A stretch of DNA of 64,000 bases from Flavobacterium sp. Root901 (GCF_001429765.1 NZ_LMJB01000005.1:1019071-1083070), one strand, 5' to 3'; counted from the stretch's first letter, positions 1 through 9,257 are shown. Numbers and translations are program-made. The notes: generated by a model from the letters alone, not told the origin.

Positions 1-1716
1 TTTTTGAATAAAAAAATCGCAGTTCCTTTAATCGTCGGTTTACAGGAAAAAGATGTAATGGCGTGTGTAAAACATTATGCGGCAAACAATCAGGAAACCA
101 ATCGTGATTTTGTCGACGTACAAATTGACGAACGTACGCTTCGTGAAATTTATCTTCCGGCTTTTGAAGCTTCGGTAAAAGAAGCAAAAGCGTACAGTAT
201 AATGGGCGCATATAATAAATTCAGAGGAGAATATTTATGCGAGAACGATTATATGCTCAATAAAATCCTGCGTGACGAATGGGGATTTAAAGGTATTGTC
301 GTTTCAGACTGGGCAGCGGTACATTCAACAGCAAAAACACTTAAAAGCGGATTGGATATTGAAATGGGAACACCAAAACCTTTCAATGAATTTTTCTTGG
401 CAGACAAATTGATCGCCGCGGTTAAATCTGGTGAAGTTTCAGAAAAAGAAATTGATTTGCATGTAAAACGTATTTTAAGGGTTTTATTTCAGGTAAAAGC
501 TATGGGCGGCGGCGAACGTGCAAAAGGAAGCATCGCAACCGAAGCACATTATCAGGATGCTTATAAAATAGCTGCAGAAGCAATTGTTTTATTGAAAAAT
601 GAAAATAATGCACTTCCGTTAAAATTAGACGGAGTTAAATCGATTGCCGTAATTGGAAATAATGCAGTAAAGAAAAATGCTCTTGGCGGTTTTGGTGCCG
701 GAGTAAAAACAAAAAGAGAAATTACGCCGCTTGAAGGTTTAAAAAACAGACTTCCATCATCCATAAAAATCAATTATGCTGAAGGTTACCTAGAGCGTTA
801 TGATGAAAGAAATAAAGGAAATTTAGGAAACATTACTTCAAACGGTCCGGTAACAATTGATGCGCTTGATCCGGTAAAAGTTCAGGAAGCAGTTGATGCT
901 GCTAAAAAATCTGATATCGCGATTATTTTTGCAGGTTCCAACCGCGATTACGAAACAGAAGCATCTGACCGCAGAAACTTAAAATTACCATTTGGGCAGG
1001 AAGAACTGATTCAGAAAGTATTGGCTGTTAATCCAAAAACAATTGTAGTTTTTGTTGCCGGAGCACCTTTTGAAATTGAAAATATCAGCAAAAAATCTCA
1101 AGCCGTAGTTTGGTCTTGGTTTAACGGTTCTGAAGGAGGAAATGCTTTAGCAGATGTATTATTAGGAAAAGTAAATCCGTCGGGAAAATTACCCTGGACA
1201 ATACCTAAAGCGATTATGGATTCTCCTGCACACGCCACAAACAGTTTCCCCGGAGGAAAAACAGTAAATTATGCCGAAGGAATTTTGATAGGCTACCGCT
1301 GGTTTGATACAAAAAACGTTGCGCCTTTGTATCCTTTTGGTTACGGATTATCATATACTACTTTTGCTTTTGGAAATCCTAAAACAGATAAAACTTCTTA
1401 TTCAGCAAATGAAACGATCTCAGTTTCTGTTGAAGTAAAAAACACAGGAAAAACTGACGGAAAAGAAGTTGTTCAGTTATACACTTCAAAATCAGATTCT
1501 AAAGTGACACGAGCAGCGCAGGAATTAAAAGGATTTGCAAAAGTTTTTGTAAAAGCCGGAGCTTCTCAAACCGTTACGATAAAAGTTCCTGTAAAAGAAT
1601 TGGCTTATTATAATGTTACGGCCAAAAAATGGACAGTTGAGCCGGGAAAATATGAATTGAAAGTGGGGAATTCTTCAAGAGATTTAAAATTCAAAATTGC
1701 TGTAACAATTAAATAA
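1..1716 (+). CDS. GH3 family beta-glucosidase, 5'-truncated by window edge
   Basis: This is a glycoside hydrolase family 3 enzyme, probably a periplasmic exo-beta-glucosidase (or xylosidase) acting on oligosaccharides. About 570 residues are visible. The reading frame is open to base 1 and the sequence begins inside the family's catalytic TIM barrel, so the signal peptide and first part of the barrel lie outside the window; the TTG at 4 is not a credible start. Visible features are the KHYAANNQE segment, the catalytic nucleophile Asp in VVSDW (codon at 307-309), the alpha/beta sandwich domain ending near PLYPFGYGLSYT, and a C-terminal fibronectin-III-like domain (about 1390-1716). Its stop is one base before the next gene, so the two are cotranscribed. 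Exact substrate cannot be told from sequence; the neighbours suggest xyloglucan or another beta-glucan. Confidence 0.93.
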   Translation, partial: FLNKKIAVPLIVGLQEKDVMACVKHYAANNQETNRDFVDVQIDERTLREIYLPAFEASVKEAKAYSIMGAYNKFRGEYLCENDYMLNKILRDEWGFKGIVVSDWAAVHSTAKTLKSGLDIEMGTPKPFNEFFLADKLIAAVKSGEVSEKEIDLHVKRILRVLFQVKAMGGGERAKGSIATEAHYQDAYKIAAEAIVLLKNENNALPLKLDGVKSIAVIGNNAVKKNALGGFGAGVKTKREITPLEGLKNRLPSSIKINYAEGYLERYDERNKGNLGNITSNGPVTIDALDPVKVQEAVDAAKKSDIAIIFAGSNRDYETEASDRRNLKLPFGQEELIQKVLAVNPKTIVVFVAGAPFEIENISKKSQAVVWSWFNGSEGGNALADVLLGKVNPSGKLPWTIPKAIMDSPAHATNSFPGGKTVNYAEGILIGYRWFDTKNVAPLYPFGYGLSYTTFAFGNPKTDKTSYSANETISVSVEVKNTGKTDGKEVVQLYTSKSDSKVTRAAQELKGFAKVFVKAGASQTVTIKVPVKELAYYNVTAKKWTVEPGKYELKVGNSSRDLKFKIAVTIK

Positions 1717-1717
1717 G

Positions 1718-3220
1718 ATGAAAAAAATCGTTAAAACTTATTTTTTAAGTACCCTTTTATGCTTTTCATTTTTAAGTCTTTGGGCTTGCAGTTCAGATAA
1801 AGAAGAGGAAAAAGCAGCAGTAAAAATGCTGACAGTCGATACAAATAAAATTGATTTTGTAAGCAAAGGCAGCGAAGCAAACGTAAAAATTACGTCAAAT
1901 GTTACGGCATGGAGCATCAGTAACTCAAATGCAAACTGGATTCAGTTAAGTCAGGCGGGAGGAACTTCGGGAACTGTTACCGTTAAGATAACAGCAGCAG
2001 AAAATACAAGTACAGAAACAAGAACTGCTATAATTACAATTAGTTCAGGCGAAACTTCGTCTGTACAAATTACAGTTAATCAGGCTGCAGGGTCAGTTAC
2101 AAATTTATATCCGAGTTACAATACAAACCCAGTCCCGGCCGATGCATCCGGAATGGGAAGTACAGCGGCTCAATTGGCATCAAAAATAAAATTAGGCTGG
2201 AATATAGGGAATACTTTAGAAGCAACTGGCGGTGAAACTGCATGGGGAAATCCAAAAGTGACCAAAGCACTAATCGATGCTGTAAAAGCAAATGGATTTA
2301 ATGCGATAAGAATTCCATGTTCGTGGAATCAAAATATGGCAAATGCGGCAACGGCACAAATCAAAACAGAATGGCTGGACAGAGTAAAAGAAGTGGTGCA
2401 GTATTGTGTAGACAATGATATGTATGTTGTGGTTAATATTCACTGGGACGGCGGCTGGCTGGAAAATAATATTACCGAAGCCAAAAAAGTAGAAAACAAC
2501 GCCAAACAAAAAGCCTTTTGGGAACAAATCGCAACACATTTACGCGGGTTTGATGAACATTTACTTTTTGCAAGTGCCAACGAACCAGCGGTTGAAGATG
2601 CAGCACAAATGGCAGTTTTAACATCGTATCATCAAACTTTTATTAACGCCGTTCGTTCTACGGGAGGAAAAAATGCTTATCGTACTTTAGTTGTTCAGGG
2701 GCCAACAACAGATATTGAAAAAACAAACAAATTAATGACGACTCTGCCAACAGATACTGCAACAGGCAGAATGATGGTTGAGGTTCATTATTATGCTCCG
2801 TGGAATTTTGGCGGATTAACCAAAGATGAAACCTGGGGGAAAATGTTCTATTACTGGGGAGCAAATTATCACTCGACAACAGATATAGAACGAAATGCTG
2901 CTTATGGCGAAGAAGCCGATCTGGAGAAAAATTTCAAATTAATGAAAACGCAGTTTGTAGATAAAGGAATTCCGGTTTTGTTAGGAGAATTTGGTGCCAT
3001 TAGAAGAACGACTTTAACCGGAGATGCGTTAACTTTACATTTGGCTTCGAGAGCTTATTATTTAAAAACGGTTGTAAAAACAGCCCGGGCAAATGGATTG
3101 TTGCCTTTTTATTGGGATGAGGGAAGCATTGGAAACAATGGTTTTGGAATTTTTAAAAGAAGCGACAATACTGTTTTTGATACTCAGGCTTTAACGGGTT
3201 TAAAAGAAGGATTACAGTAA
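1718..3220 (+). CDS. GH5 (subfamily 4-like) endoglucanase lipoprotein with BACON domain
   Basis: Secreted endo-beta-1,4-glucanase of glycoside hydrolase family 5, 500 residues. The N-terminus is a lipoprotein signal (LSLWAC, lipidated Cys24), followed by a BACON domain (about residues 38-126, ending SVQITVNQ) and a GH5 barrel (about 150-500). The barrel carries GWNIGNTLEA and ETAWGNP, typical of subfamily GH5_4, the acid/base Glu289 in ANEP, and the nucleophile Glu423 in LLGEFGA. The same lipoprotein-BACON-GH5_4 architecture is known for BoGH5A, the surface endo-xyloglucanase of Bacteroides ovatus. I infer a cell-surface enzyme that cuts the glucan backbone before import. It follows the GH3 gene by one base. 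Confidence 0.93.
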   Translation: MKKIVKTYFLSTLLCFSFLSLWACSSDKEEEKAAVKMLTVDTNKIDFVSKGSEANVKITSNVTAWSISNSNANWIQLSQAGGTSGTVTVKITAAENTSTETRTAIITISSGETSSVQITVNQAAGSVTNLYPSYNTNPVPADASGMGSTAAQLASKIKLGWNIGNTLEATGGETAWGNPKVTKALIDAVKANGFNAIRIPCSWNQNMANAATAQIKTEWLDRVKEVVQYCVDNDMYVVVNIHWDGGWLENNITEAKKVENNAKQKAFWEQIATHLRGFDEHLLFASANEPAVEDAAQMAVLTSYHQTFINAVRSTGGKNAYRTLVVQGPTTDIEKTNKLMTTLPTDTATGRMMVEVHYYAPWNFGGLTKDETWGKMFYYWGANYHSTTDIERNAAYGEEADLEKNFKLMKTQFVDKGIPVLLGEFGAIRRTTLTGDALTLHLASRAYYLKTVVKTARANGLLPFYWDEGSIGNNGFGIFKRSDNTVFDTQALTGLKEGLQ

Positions 3221-3332
3221 AGTTTTTTTAAAAAACTGTATAAGTGATATAAGATTTTTTAAGTTTTTGATTTTCATTTGCTTAATTTTTCTTATATCAC
3301 TTGTATAGTTTAAACATTTAAATTTATAAAAA
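3221..3332. promoter_or_regulatory. Intergenic hairpin between GH5 and SASA esterase genes
   Basis: The gap contains an imperfect long inverted repeat: TATAAGTGATATAAGA at about 3239-3254 faces TCTTATATCACTTGTATA at about 3290-3307. It could act as a processing or termination hairpin that lowers expression of the downstream esterase, but there is no clean T-run. No promoter is obvious. Confidence 0.4.
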
Positions 3333-5282
3333 ATGAAAAAGTTGATTGTTTTTATTTTGTTGGTATTAAGTGTGATAGCTAATGCAAATGTCAAAATGCC
3401 GCTGCTGTTTTCTGACGGAATGGTGCTGCAGCGTAATAAAGCAATTCCAATTTGGGGTTTTGCCGATGCAAATGAAAAAATAGAAGTTCATTTTAACAAA
3501 CAAATACAAAAAACAACCGCAGATAAAAACGGAAAATGGACTTTAAACCTTAATTCTGAAAAAGCCGGCGGACCTTTCGAATTAATAATCATCGGAAAAA
3601 ATAAAATTACGATCAAAAATGTTTTGGTTGGTGAAGTATGGATTTGCAGCGGACAATCGAATATGGAATTTCAGGTTTTTAAAACCATCAATGCCGAAAA
3701 AGAAATTGCAGATTCAAATTATCCTATGATTCGTCATTTTGGAGTTGCACAGGATTTAAGCGGAAAACCAAAGGACGATTTAAAAGCCGGAAAATGGGAA
3801 ATGGCAAATAAAGAAACTGTAGGCAATTTTACAGCAGTTGGCTATTATTTCGCGAGAAAATTATATGCAGAATTAAAAATTCCAATCGGGATAATTAATA
3901 CTTCCTGGGGCGGAACCAACGTTGAAACCTGGACAAGCCGCGAAGCATTTCAAAAAAGTGCTGACTTTAAAAGTATGATTGCGGATGTTCCTTCGCTAAA
4001 TGTAGATTCGATCTCGAAATTGTACGCCAAAAATATGAAAGAAAGAGTCGAAAAAATTCAGGGAACTCCGGTAAGTACAGAAAATGAAAATACTTTTAAA
4101 GATTTCTCATTTAATGATGCTGGCTGGGGAGAATTAAATACACCAAGTTTATGGGAAAATCAGCCTTTAGGTGATTTAGACGGCGTGGTTTGGATGAGAA
4201 AAACGATTACACTTTCTGCAGAAGATCTTAAAAACAAAGCAACACTTTATCTTTCAAAAATTGACGATGAAGACCTTACGTATGTAAACGGAATTGAAGT
4301 AGGCAAAAACACTCAGTACGATTTAAAACGTGTTTATGAAATACCTTCAGGCATTTTAAAAGAAGGAAAAAATGTAATTGCAGTTAGAATCGTCGACAAT
4401 GGCGGCGGCGGCGGAATCTACGGAGACGCAGCCGATTTAAAATTAGCTCTCGGAAGTAAAAATATTCCGCTTGACGGAAAATGGAAATTCAAAGTTATTA
4501 CTGTAAAAACATCTTTGTCACCAAACAGTTATCCGTCGTTGTTGTACAATGCGATGGTAAATCCGCTGGTACCGTATGCGATTCAGGGTGTTTTATGGTA
4601 TCAGGGAGAAGCCAATGTCTGGAGAGCGAATCAGTACAAAAAAGCGTTTCCTTTAATGATAACAGACTGGCGAACAAAATTTAAACAAGGAGATTTTCCT
4701 TTTTACTTTGTTCAGTTATCAACTTTTAACGAATTCAACGGAAACAGTAAAGTGGGAAGCCGCTGGGCAGAACTTCGCGAAGCACAATCTGAAACATTAA
4801 AACTGCCCCATACAGGAATGGCGGTTACGACAGATATTGGAAATGCAAAAGACATTCACCCAACCAATAAACAAGATATTGGTTTGCGTTTGGCCGCAAT
4901 TGCCCTGAATAATATTTATGGAAAAAAACAGGTTTACAGCGGACCAACTTACAAATCGCAGGAAATAAAAGGAAATCAAATCATTTTAACTTTCGACAAT
5001 ATTGGTTCAGGTTTAACAGCTTCAGGCAATTCAGATGATCTAAAAGGTTTTGAAATCGCCGGAGCAGACAAAGTTTTTCATTCCGCGAAAGCGATTATTA
5101 AAGGCGATAAAATAATTGTATCAAGCGATCAGGTTCAAAATCCGCTTGCTGTTCATTATGGCTGGGCAGATGATGATACGGAAATTAATCTTTTTAATAA
5201 AGAAAAATTTCCGGCATCACCGTTCAGAACTGATAATTGGGAAATGATAACAGAAAATGAAATTTATAAAGTAAGTAAATAA
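3333..5282 (+). CDS. Sialate O-acetylesterase-type (SASA family) carbohydrate acetylesterase
   Basis: Exported SGNH-fold esterase of the SASA/DUF303 family, 649 residues, expected to remove O-acetyl groups from polysaccharide side chains in the periplasm. There is a signal peptide (MKKLIVFILLVLSVIANA), the catalytic serine block GQSNM at residues 107-111, a galactose-binding-like insertion around residues 250-380 (VVWMRKTITL), the block WYQGEANVWRANQY, and the C-terminal KDIHPTNK segment bearing the Asp/His pair. Despite the family name, sialic acid is not implied: homologues in plant-polysaccharide loci deacetylate xyloglucan or xylan. It lies in the same direction as the GH3/GH5 pair and the following GH95 gene, which supports a role on acetylated hemicellulose. 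Confidence 0.88.
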   Translation: MKKLIVFILLVLSVIANANVKMPLLFSDGMVLQRNKAIPIWGFADANEKIEVHFNKQIQKTTADKNGKWTLNLNSEKAGGPFELIIIGKNKITIKNVLVGEVWICSGQSNMEFQVFKTINAEKEIADSNYPMIRHFGVAQDLSGKPKDDLKAGKWEMANKETVGNFTAVGYYFARKLYAELKIPIGIINTSWGGTNVETWTSREAFQKSADFKSMIADVPSLNVDSISKLYAKNMKERVEKIQGTPVSTENENTFKDFSFNDAGWGELNTPSLWENQPLGDLDGVVWMRKTITLSAEDLKNKATLYLSKIDDEDLTYVNGIEVGKNTQYDLKRVYEIPSGILKEGKNVIAVRIVDNGGGGGIYGDAADLKLALGSKNIPLDGKWKFKVITVKTSLSPNSYPSLLYNAMVNPLVPYAIQGVLWYQGEANVWRANQYKKAFPLMITDWRTKFKQGDFPFYFVQLSTFNEFNGNSKVGSRWAELREAQSETLKLPHTGMAVTTDIGNAKDIHPTNKQDIGLRLAAIALNNIYGKKQVYSGPTYKSQEIKGNQIILTFDNIGSGLTASGNSDDLKGFEIAGADKVFHSAKAIIKGDKIIVSSDQVQNPLAVHYGWADDDTEINLFNKEKFPASPFRTDNWEMITENEIYKVSK

Positions 5283-5290
5283 AATTATCT

Positions 5291-5361
5291 GGGCGTGACC
5301 CCGTTGCGTTGAGAGGGCAAACATACTTTGTACGTATTCGCCCTCTCAACGCAACGGGGTC
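5291..5361. repeat. REP-like perfect 22-bp inverted repeat
   Basis: Two perfectly complementary 22-base arms (5297-5318 and 5340-5361) are separated by 21 bases. The arms begin GACCCCGTTGCG and are much GC-richer than their surroundings. The flanks add GGGCGT before the left arm and GGGCTATCCGCGCTACT after the right arm. This GGGCGT...GGGTCGGGC layout resembles REP-type palindromes that I recall seeing between genes in other Bacteroidota. It sits between two genes of the carbohydrate cluster and may stabilise or attenuate the transcript. Confidence 0.8.
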
Positions 5362-5416
5362 GGGCTATCCGCGCTACTTTGGTAGCCTGCTTCTATCCCT
5401 CACGCAAAAACACCGA

Positions 5417-7843
5417 ATGAAACCAAAACAACCACCTATGAATTCAAACCTCATAAAAACATTTTTCGTTTTACTTTTCACATCTTATGGTACAAACATT
5501 TCGGCACAATCGAAAAATGTTTTATGGTACAACAAACCCGCCGAATTTTTTGAGGAAAGTTTGGTTTTAGGAAATGGAAAAATGGGCGCGACGGTATTTG
5601 GCGGTGCAAACGCAGATAAAATTTATCTAAATGATATTACGCTTTGGTCAGGAGAACCTGTAAATGCCAATATGAGTCCCGAAGCTTATAAAAATATCCC
5701 TGCAGTTAGAGAAGCATTAAAAAATGAAAACTACAAACTGGCCGAAGAATTAAACAAGAAAATCCAGGGAAAAAACTCCGAATCGTATGCGCCTTTAGGA
5801 ACTTTGGAAATCAATAATTCTGAAAAAGGAAAAGCAGTAAATTATCACAGAGAACTTGATATTTCGAACGCCGTGTCAAAAGTAAGTTATGAAATGGCCG
5901 GTATAAAATACACCCGCGAATATTTTGTGTCGGCACCGGATCAAATTATGGTAATCAAACTCACAGCCGATCAAAAAGGAGCTTTAAACTTTGATATTAA
6001 TTTAAAAAGCCTTTTAAAATCTGAGGTTTCTGTAAGAAATAATATTTTGGTCATGACCGGTTCTTCACCCATCCATGAAAATGCAGGATATACCGTTTCT
6101 CCAAAATATTTAAACATACAGGAAAGAGGAACAAAATTTACAGCGTTAGTTCAAATCAAAAAAACCGATGGAAAAATTACAAGTTCCAGAGAATCTTTAA
6201 CTCTAAAAGATGCGACAGAAGCAGTTATTTATATTTCGACCGCGACAAGTTTTAATGGTTTTGACAAAAATCCTGCAAATGAAGGCCCGGACGATGTAGC
6301 AATTGCACTGCAAAACCTGAATAAGACATTAGTAAAACCTTTCGATAAATTAAAAGAAAATCACATTGCCGATTATCAAAAATTCTACAATCGCGTCACT
6401 TTAGATTTAGGAAAAACAACAGCACCGGATTTACCAACAAACGAACGTTTACTACGGTACGCCGACGGAAAAGAAGATAAAAACCTGGAAATTCTTTATT
6501 TTAATTACGGACGTTATTTATTAATCAGTTCATCCAGAACTTTGGGCGTTCCGGCGAATTTACAAGGAATTTGGAATCCGTATTTGAATCCGCCCTGGAG
6601 CAGTAATTATACCATGAATATCAACCTGGAAGAAAATTACTGGCTGGCAGAAAACACCAATCTTTCAGAAATGCATCTGCCGCTTTTGAGTTTTATAAAA
6701 AATCTTTCGATAACCGGAAAAATAACAGCAAAGACTTTTTATGGCGTAAACGAAGGCTGGGCTGCAGCACACAATTCTGATATTTGGGCAATGACCAATC
6801 CCGTTGGTCAATTTGGAAAAGAAGATCCAATGTGGGCCTGCTGGCCAATGGCGGGAGCATGGCTGAGCACACATATTTGGGAACATTATATTTTTACTAA
6901 GGATTTAACCTATTTAAAAAAAGAAGGGTATCCGTTGATGAAAGGTGCAGCCGAATTTTGCCTTGGCTGGATGGTAACAGATAAAAATGGAAACTTCATC
7001 ACGTCACCATCAACTTCTCCGGAAAACCAATACAAATTATCCGATGGTTTTGTCGGCGCGACATTCTATGGCGGAACTGCTGATCTGGCGATGATTCGCG
7101 AATGTTTTGATAAAACGATAAAAGCGTCAAAAGTTTTAAATATTGATACTGCGTTCCGAACAAAATTAGAAACAGCACTTTCAAAACTTCATCCGTATCA
7201 AATCGGAAAAAAGGGCAATTTGCAGGAATGGTATTTTGATTGGGATGATAATGATCCGAAACATCGGCATCAATCACAATTATTCGGGCTTTTTCCTGGC
7301 AATCATATTACGCCGTCAAAAACGCCCGATTTGGCAAATGCAGCGAAACAAACTTTGGAAATAAAAGGTGACGAAACAACGGGCTGGTCAAAAGGCTGGA
7401 GAATTAATCTCTGGGCAAGACTTTGGGACGGAAATCGTGCTTATAAAATGTTTCGTGAACTCCTTCGTTATGTTGATCCGGACGGAAAGAAAACAGAACA
7501 GCCAAGAAGAGGCGGGGGAACTTATCCGAATTTATTCGATGCGCACCCGCCATTTCAAATTGATGGTAATTTTGGAGGCGCGGCAGCTGTTGCAGAAATA
7601 CTTGTTCAGTCAGACGAAAACGAAATACGGTTACTGCCGGCTTTACCAGACGCCTGGGAAGAAGGTTCTGTAAAAGGAATTTGTGCCAGAGGCGGGTTTG
7701 ATATTGAAATGAACTGGAGTAATAAAAAACCGCAAAAAGTAATTATTTCTTCTAAAACTGGAGGAAAAACAACTCTGATTTTCGGCGATAAAAAACAGGA
7801 GATTGTTTTGAAAAAAGGAGAGAATTTAGAGGTGAAATTCTAA
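5417..7843 (+). CDS. GH95 alpha-L-fucosidase (or alpha-L-galactosidase)
   Basis: Glycoside hydrolase family 95 protein, 808 residues from this start; family members remove terminal alpha-1,2-linked L-fucose (some L-galactose) with inversion. The N-terminus reads WYNKPAEFFEESLVLGNGKM and NDITLWSGEP, signatures of the family; the catalytic (alpha/alpha)6 domain carries the MNINLEENYW and CWPMAGAWL blocks and the C-terminal IDGNFGG motif holding a catalytic Asp. A signal peptide (NLIKTFFVLLFTSYG...ISAQ) shows export. Two ATG codons are possible (5417 and 5438); the frame is open further upstream into the palindromic repeat, which I do not regard as coding. With the GH5, GH3 and acetylesterase this suggests handling of fucosylated, acetylated xyloglucan. 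Confidence 0.92.
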   Translation: MKPKQPPMNSNLIKTFFVLLFTSYGTNISAQSKNVLWYNKPAEFFEESLVLGNGKMGATVFGGANADKIYLNDITLWSGEPVNANMSPEAYKNIPAVREALKNENYKLAEELNKKIQGKNSESYAPLGTLEINNSEKGKAVNYHRELDISNAVSKVSYEMAGIKYTREYFVSAPDQIMVIKLTADQKGALNFDINLKSLLKSEVSVRNNILVMTGSSPIHENAGYTVSPKYLNIQERGTKFTALVQIKKTDGKITSSRESLTLKDATEAVIYISTATSFNGFDKNPANEGPDDVAIALQNLNKTLVKPFDKLKENHIADYQKFYNRVTLDLGKTTAPDLPTNERLLRYADGKEDKNLEILYFNYGRYLLISSSRTLGVPANLQGIWNPYLNPPWSSNYTMNINLEENYWLAENTNLSEMHLPLLSFIKNLSITGKITAKTFYGVNEGWAAAHNSDIWAMTNPVGQFGKEDPMWACWPMAGAWLSTHIWEHYIFTKDLTYLKKEGYPLMKGAAEFCLGWMVTDKNGNFITSPSTSPENQYKLSDGFVGATFYGGTADLAMIRECFDKTIKASKVLNIDTAFRTKLETALSKLHPYQIGKKGNLQEWYFDWDDNDPKHRHQSQLFGLFPGNHITPSKTPDLANAAKQTLEIKGDETTGWSKGWRINLWARLWDGNRAYKMFRELLRYVDPDGKKTEQPRRGGGTYPNLFDAHPPFQIDGNFGGAAAVAEILVQSDENEIRLLPALPDAWEEGSVKGICARGGFDIEMNWSNKKPQKVIISSKTGGKTTLIFGDKKQEIVLKKGENLEVKF

Positions 7844-7865
7844 GTTTATTTTGAAAATGAATCTC

Positions 7866-7920
7866 ATCCTGAGCGAAGTCGAAGGCTCGTTTACCTATAG
7901 GACTTCGACTTCACTCAACC
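7866..7920. repeat. Imperfect inverted repeat (GAGCGAAGTCGAAG type)
   Basis: GAGCGAAGTCGAAG at 7871-7884 faces CTTCGACTTCACTC at 7903-7916 with one mismatch. It is an intergenic, relatively GC-rich hairpin just before the terminator of the convergent gene pair. It is not similar to the other palindromes in the window. Confidence 0.7.
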
Positions 7921-7932
7921 TGACGAACTTTA

Positions 7933-7973
7933 TAGTAAACCCGACAGGTTTAAAAAATCTGTCGGGTTTACTA
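7933..7973. terminator. Bidirectional hairpin between convergent genes
   Basis: Perfect 15-bp stem (7933-7947 with 7959-7973), loop of 11 bases. It lies between the convergent GH95 and CvpA-like genes. There is no long T-run after either arm, so it may terminate weakly or only protect 3' ends. Confidence 0.7.
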
Positions 7974-7979
7974 TGCGAA

Positions 7980-8528
7980 TTATTCTTTTTCTGCGGGTTT
8001 TTCTTTTTCTTCTGATTTCTCAGCTTCTTTTTCTTTAAAGTTTTCGTACCATTTTTCAATAGAAGGATAAACAAAAGCTGCAACTTTCTTAATCGGATTA
8101 TAAAAAATAGATTGATCTAAAGTTTCTTTTTTAGCTAAAGTATTATCGAAATTTATTTTTTCGAACAAAGCAATAAAAATGCTTAAAATAAGAATCGATT
8201 TTAAAACTCTGAAAAAACCGCCGCCTAGTTTATTTGCCCATCCTAAAAAGGCCAAATCTGCGATTCCGGTTAAAATTTTCGCAAGAAAATAAACACCAAT
8301 TACTACCAGAATAAAAGTTAAAATAAAAGCAGTTACCTGAATCGTATTTGGATTCCACGAAACATGTTTTCCTATTATTTCTTTCATGAAAGAAGAAAAT
8401 TTAATTGCCAGATAAATTCCTAACAGCAGTGAAATAAAAGAAGCAACCTCTACAAAAAGGCCGTTTTTAATTCCTTTATATAAACTATAAACTAACAGTG
8501 CGGTAACAAGTATGTCAAAAAAACTCAT
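7980..8528 (-). CDS. CvpA family inner-membrane protein
   Basis: 182-residue protein of the CvpA (colicin V production) family. Four hydrophobic segments can be seen (about residues 3-19, 27-45, 63-90 and 106-125), with the family-typical pattern GxxxG near the first helix and GGGFFR before the last, followed by a charged, Lys/Glu-rich cytoplasmic tail (KEKEAEKSEEKEKPAEKE). The molecular role of CvpA is not settled; it has been tied to envelope stress and bile-salt tolerance in enterobacteria. It stands alone on the minus strand, divergent from the next gene, and its end converges on the GH95 gene. Confidence 0.8.
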   Translation of the reverse strand: MSFFDILVTALLVYSLYKGIKNGLFVEVASFISLLLGIYLAIKFSSFMKEIIGKHVSWNPNTIQVTAFILTFILVVIGVYFLAKILTGIADLAFLGWANKLGGGFFRVLKSILILSIFIALFEKINFDNTLAKKETLDQSIFYNPIKKVAAFVYPSIEKWYENFKEKEAEKSEEKEKPAEKE

Positions 8529-8669
8529 GTTTTGGTTTGGTGTTTAATGAGGCGCAAAGATATAGTTTTTTTAAGGTTCATCGGTTAGAGCTGCAAAGGT
8601 TCAGAGGTTTTTTAATCCTGATTTATTTTATGTATTTAATTTTTTTAAGCGCAATGAATTTGAACTATG

Positions 8670-8677
8670 TATCTTTG
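8670..8677 (+). promoter_or_regulatory. Candidate -7 element (TATCTTTG)
   Basis: TATCTTTG matches the Bacteroidota -7 consensus TAnnTTTG and sits about 100 bases before the 118-residue protein gene. No TTG is found at the expected -33 distance, so the call is weak. Confidence 0.35.
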
Positions 8678-8776
8678 CAAATCAAATTTTAGAGTTAGAT
8701 TGCAATTCTGCCTACTTCAGAATTAATTTTTTAAAATCAGCAATCTAAAATCTACTATCAAAAATCATAAATTAAA

Positions 8777-9133
8777 ATGTCCAGAGATATACAACTAAAA
8801 GAGCGATGGGAAAAGCTCGTCGATATACTTTCAAATCAGTTTTCGCAAGGCGAAGATTTAGATTTGGATGCTATAATTTACCTAATTGGAGTTCAGGAAC
8901 TCGGAAAAGTGCACCGTCAGTTTAAAAAAGATGAAAAATTAAATTTAATGCATATTGCCATCTGCAGGTTATTGGAACCTTACGGGTATTATGAATTTGA
9001 CTTTTTTGACAGCGAAGGCTGGCCGCATTATAAAATAAAAGAAGAATTACCGCCGTTAAAAGCAGGAGAGCAATCGGTTTTAATGAAAGAAGCCATTGTA
9101 AATTATTTTTTAGAAAGAAAACTTATTGAGTAG
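8777..9133 (+). CDS. Conserved small protein of unknown function upstream of pheS
   Basis: 118-residue acidic soluble protein without signal peptide or membrane segment. It is predicted to be mainly alpha-helical (LKERWEKLVDILSNQF; LNLMHIAICRLLEPYGYYEF). I recall similar short proteins in Flavobacteriia annotated only as hypothetical; I do not recognise a domain. Position before pheS is not evidence for a shared function because a long hairpin separates the two. Confidence 0.8.
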   Translation: MSRDIQLKERWEKLVDILSNQFSQGEDLDLDAIIYLIGVQELGKVHRQFKKDEKLNLMHIAICRLLEPYGYYEFDFFDSEGWPHYKIKEELPPLKAGEQSVLMKEAIVNYFLERKLIE

Positions 9134-9145
9134 TTTTTTTAATTG

Positions 9146-9206
9146 CAGTCAGAGTCACACTTTTTAGTTTTTATGTTTAATATTCTGAAAACTGTGACTC
9201 TGACTG
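9146..9206. repeat. Long-loop inverted repeat before pheS
   Basis: A perfect 14-bp stem, CAGTCAGAGTCACA at 9146-9159 with its complement at 9193-9206, encloses a 33-base AT-rich loop. It lies 50 bases before pheS. It could be a terminator for the upstream gene or a dispersed hairpin; it is not a T-box, since no specifier stem or T-box consensus is seen. Confidence 0.75.
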
Positions 9207-9257
9207 ATGACTTTCAACTAAAAACACTAAATTTGTATTCTCAATTATTGAAGGAAA

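Noticed and set aside
4..6. TTG at base 4 as the start of the GH3 gene
   Set aside because: The frame is open to base 1 and the visible protein begins inside the conserved barrel; GH3 enzymes have about 200 further residues and a signal peptide, so the gene is cut by the window edge.
5309..5416. N-terminal extension of the GH95 gene through the palindromic repeat
   Set aside because: The extension is a translation of the GC-rich inverted repeat; the signal peptide starts at 5417 or 5438.
9146..9206. T-box or amino-acid leader for pheS
   Set aside because: The hairpin lacks a T-box sequence, specifier loop or Phe-rich leader peptide; T-boxes are also not typical of this phylum.
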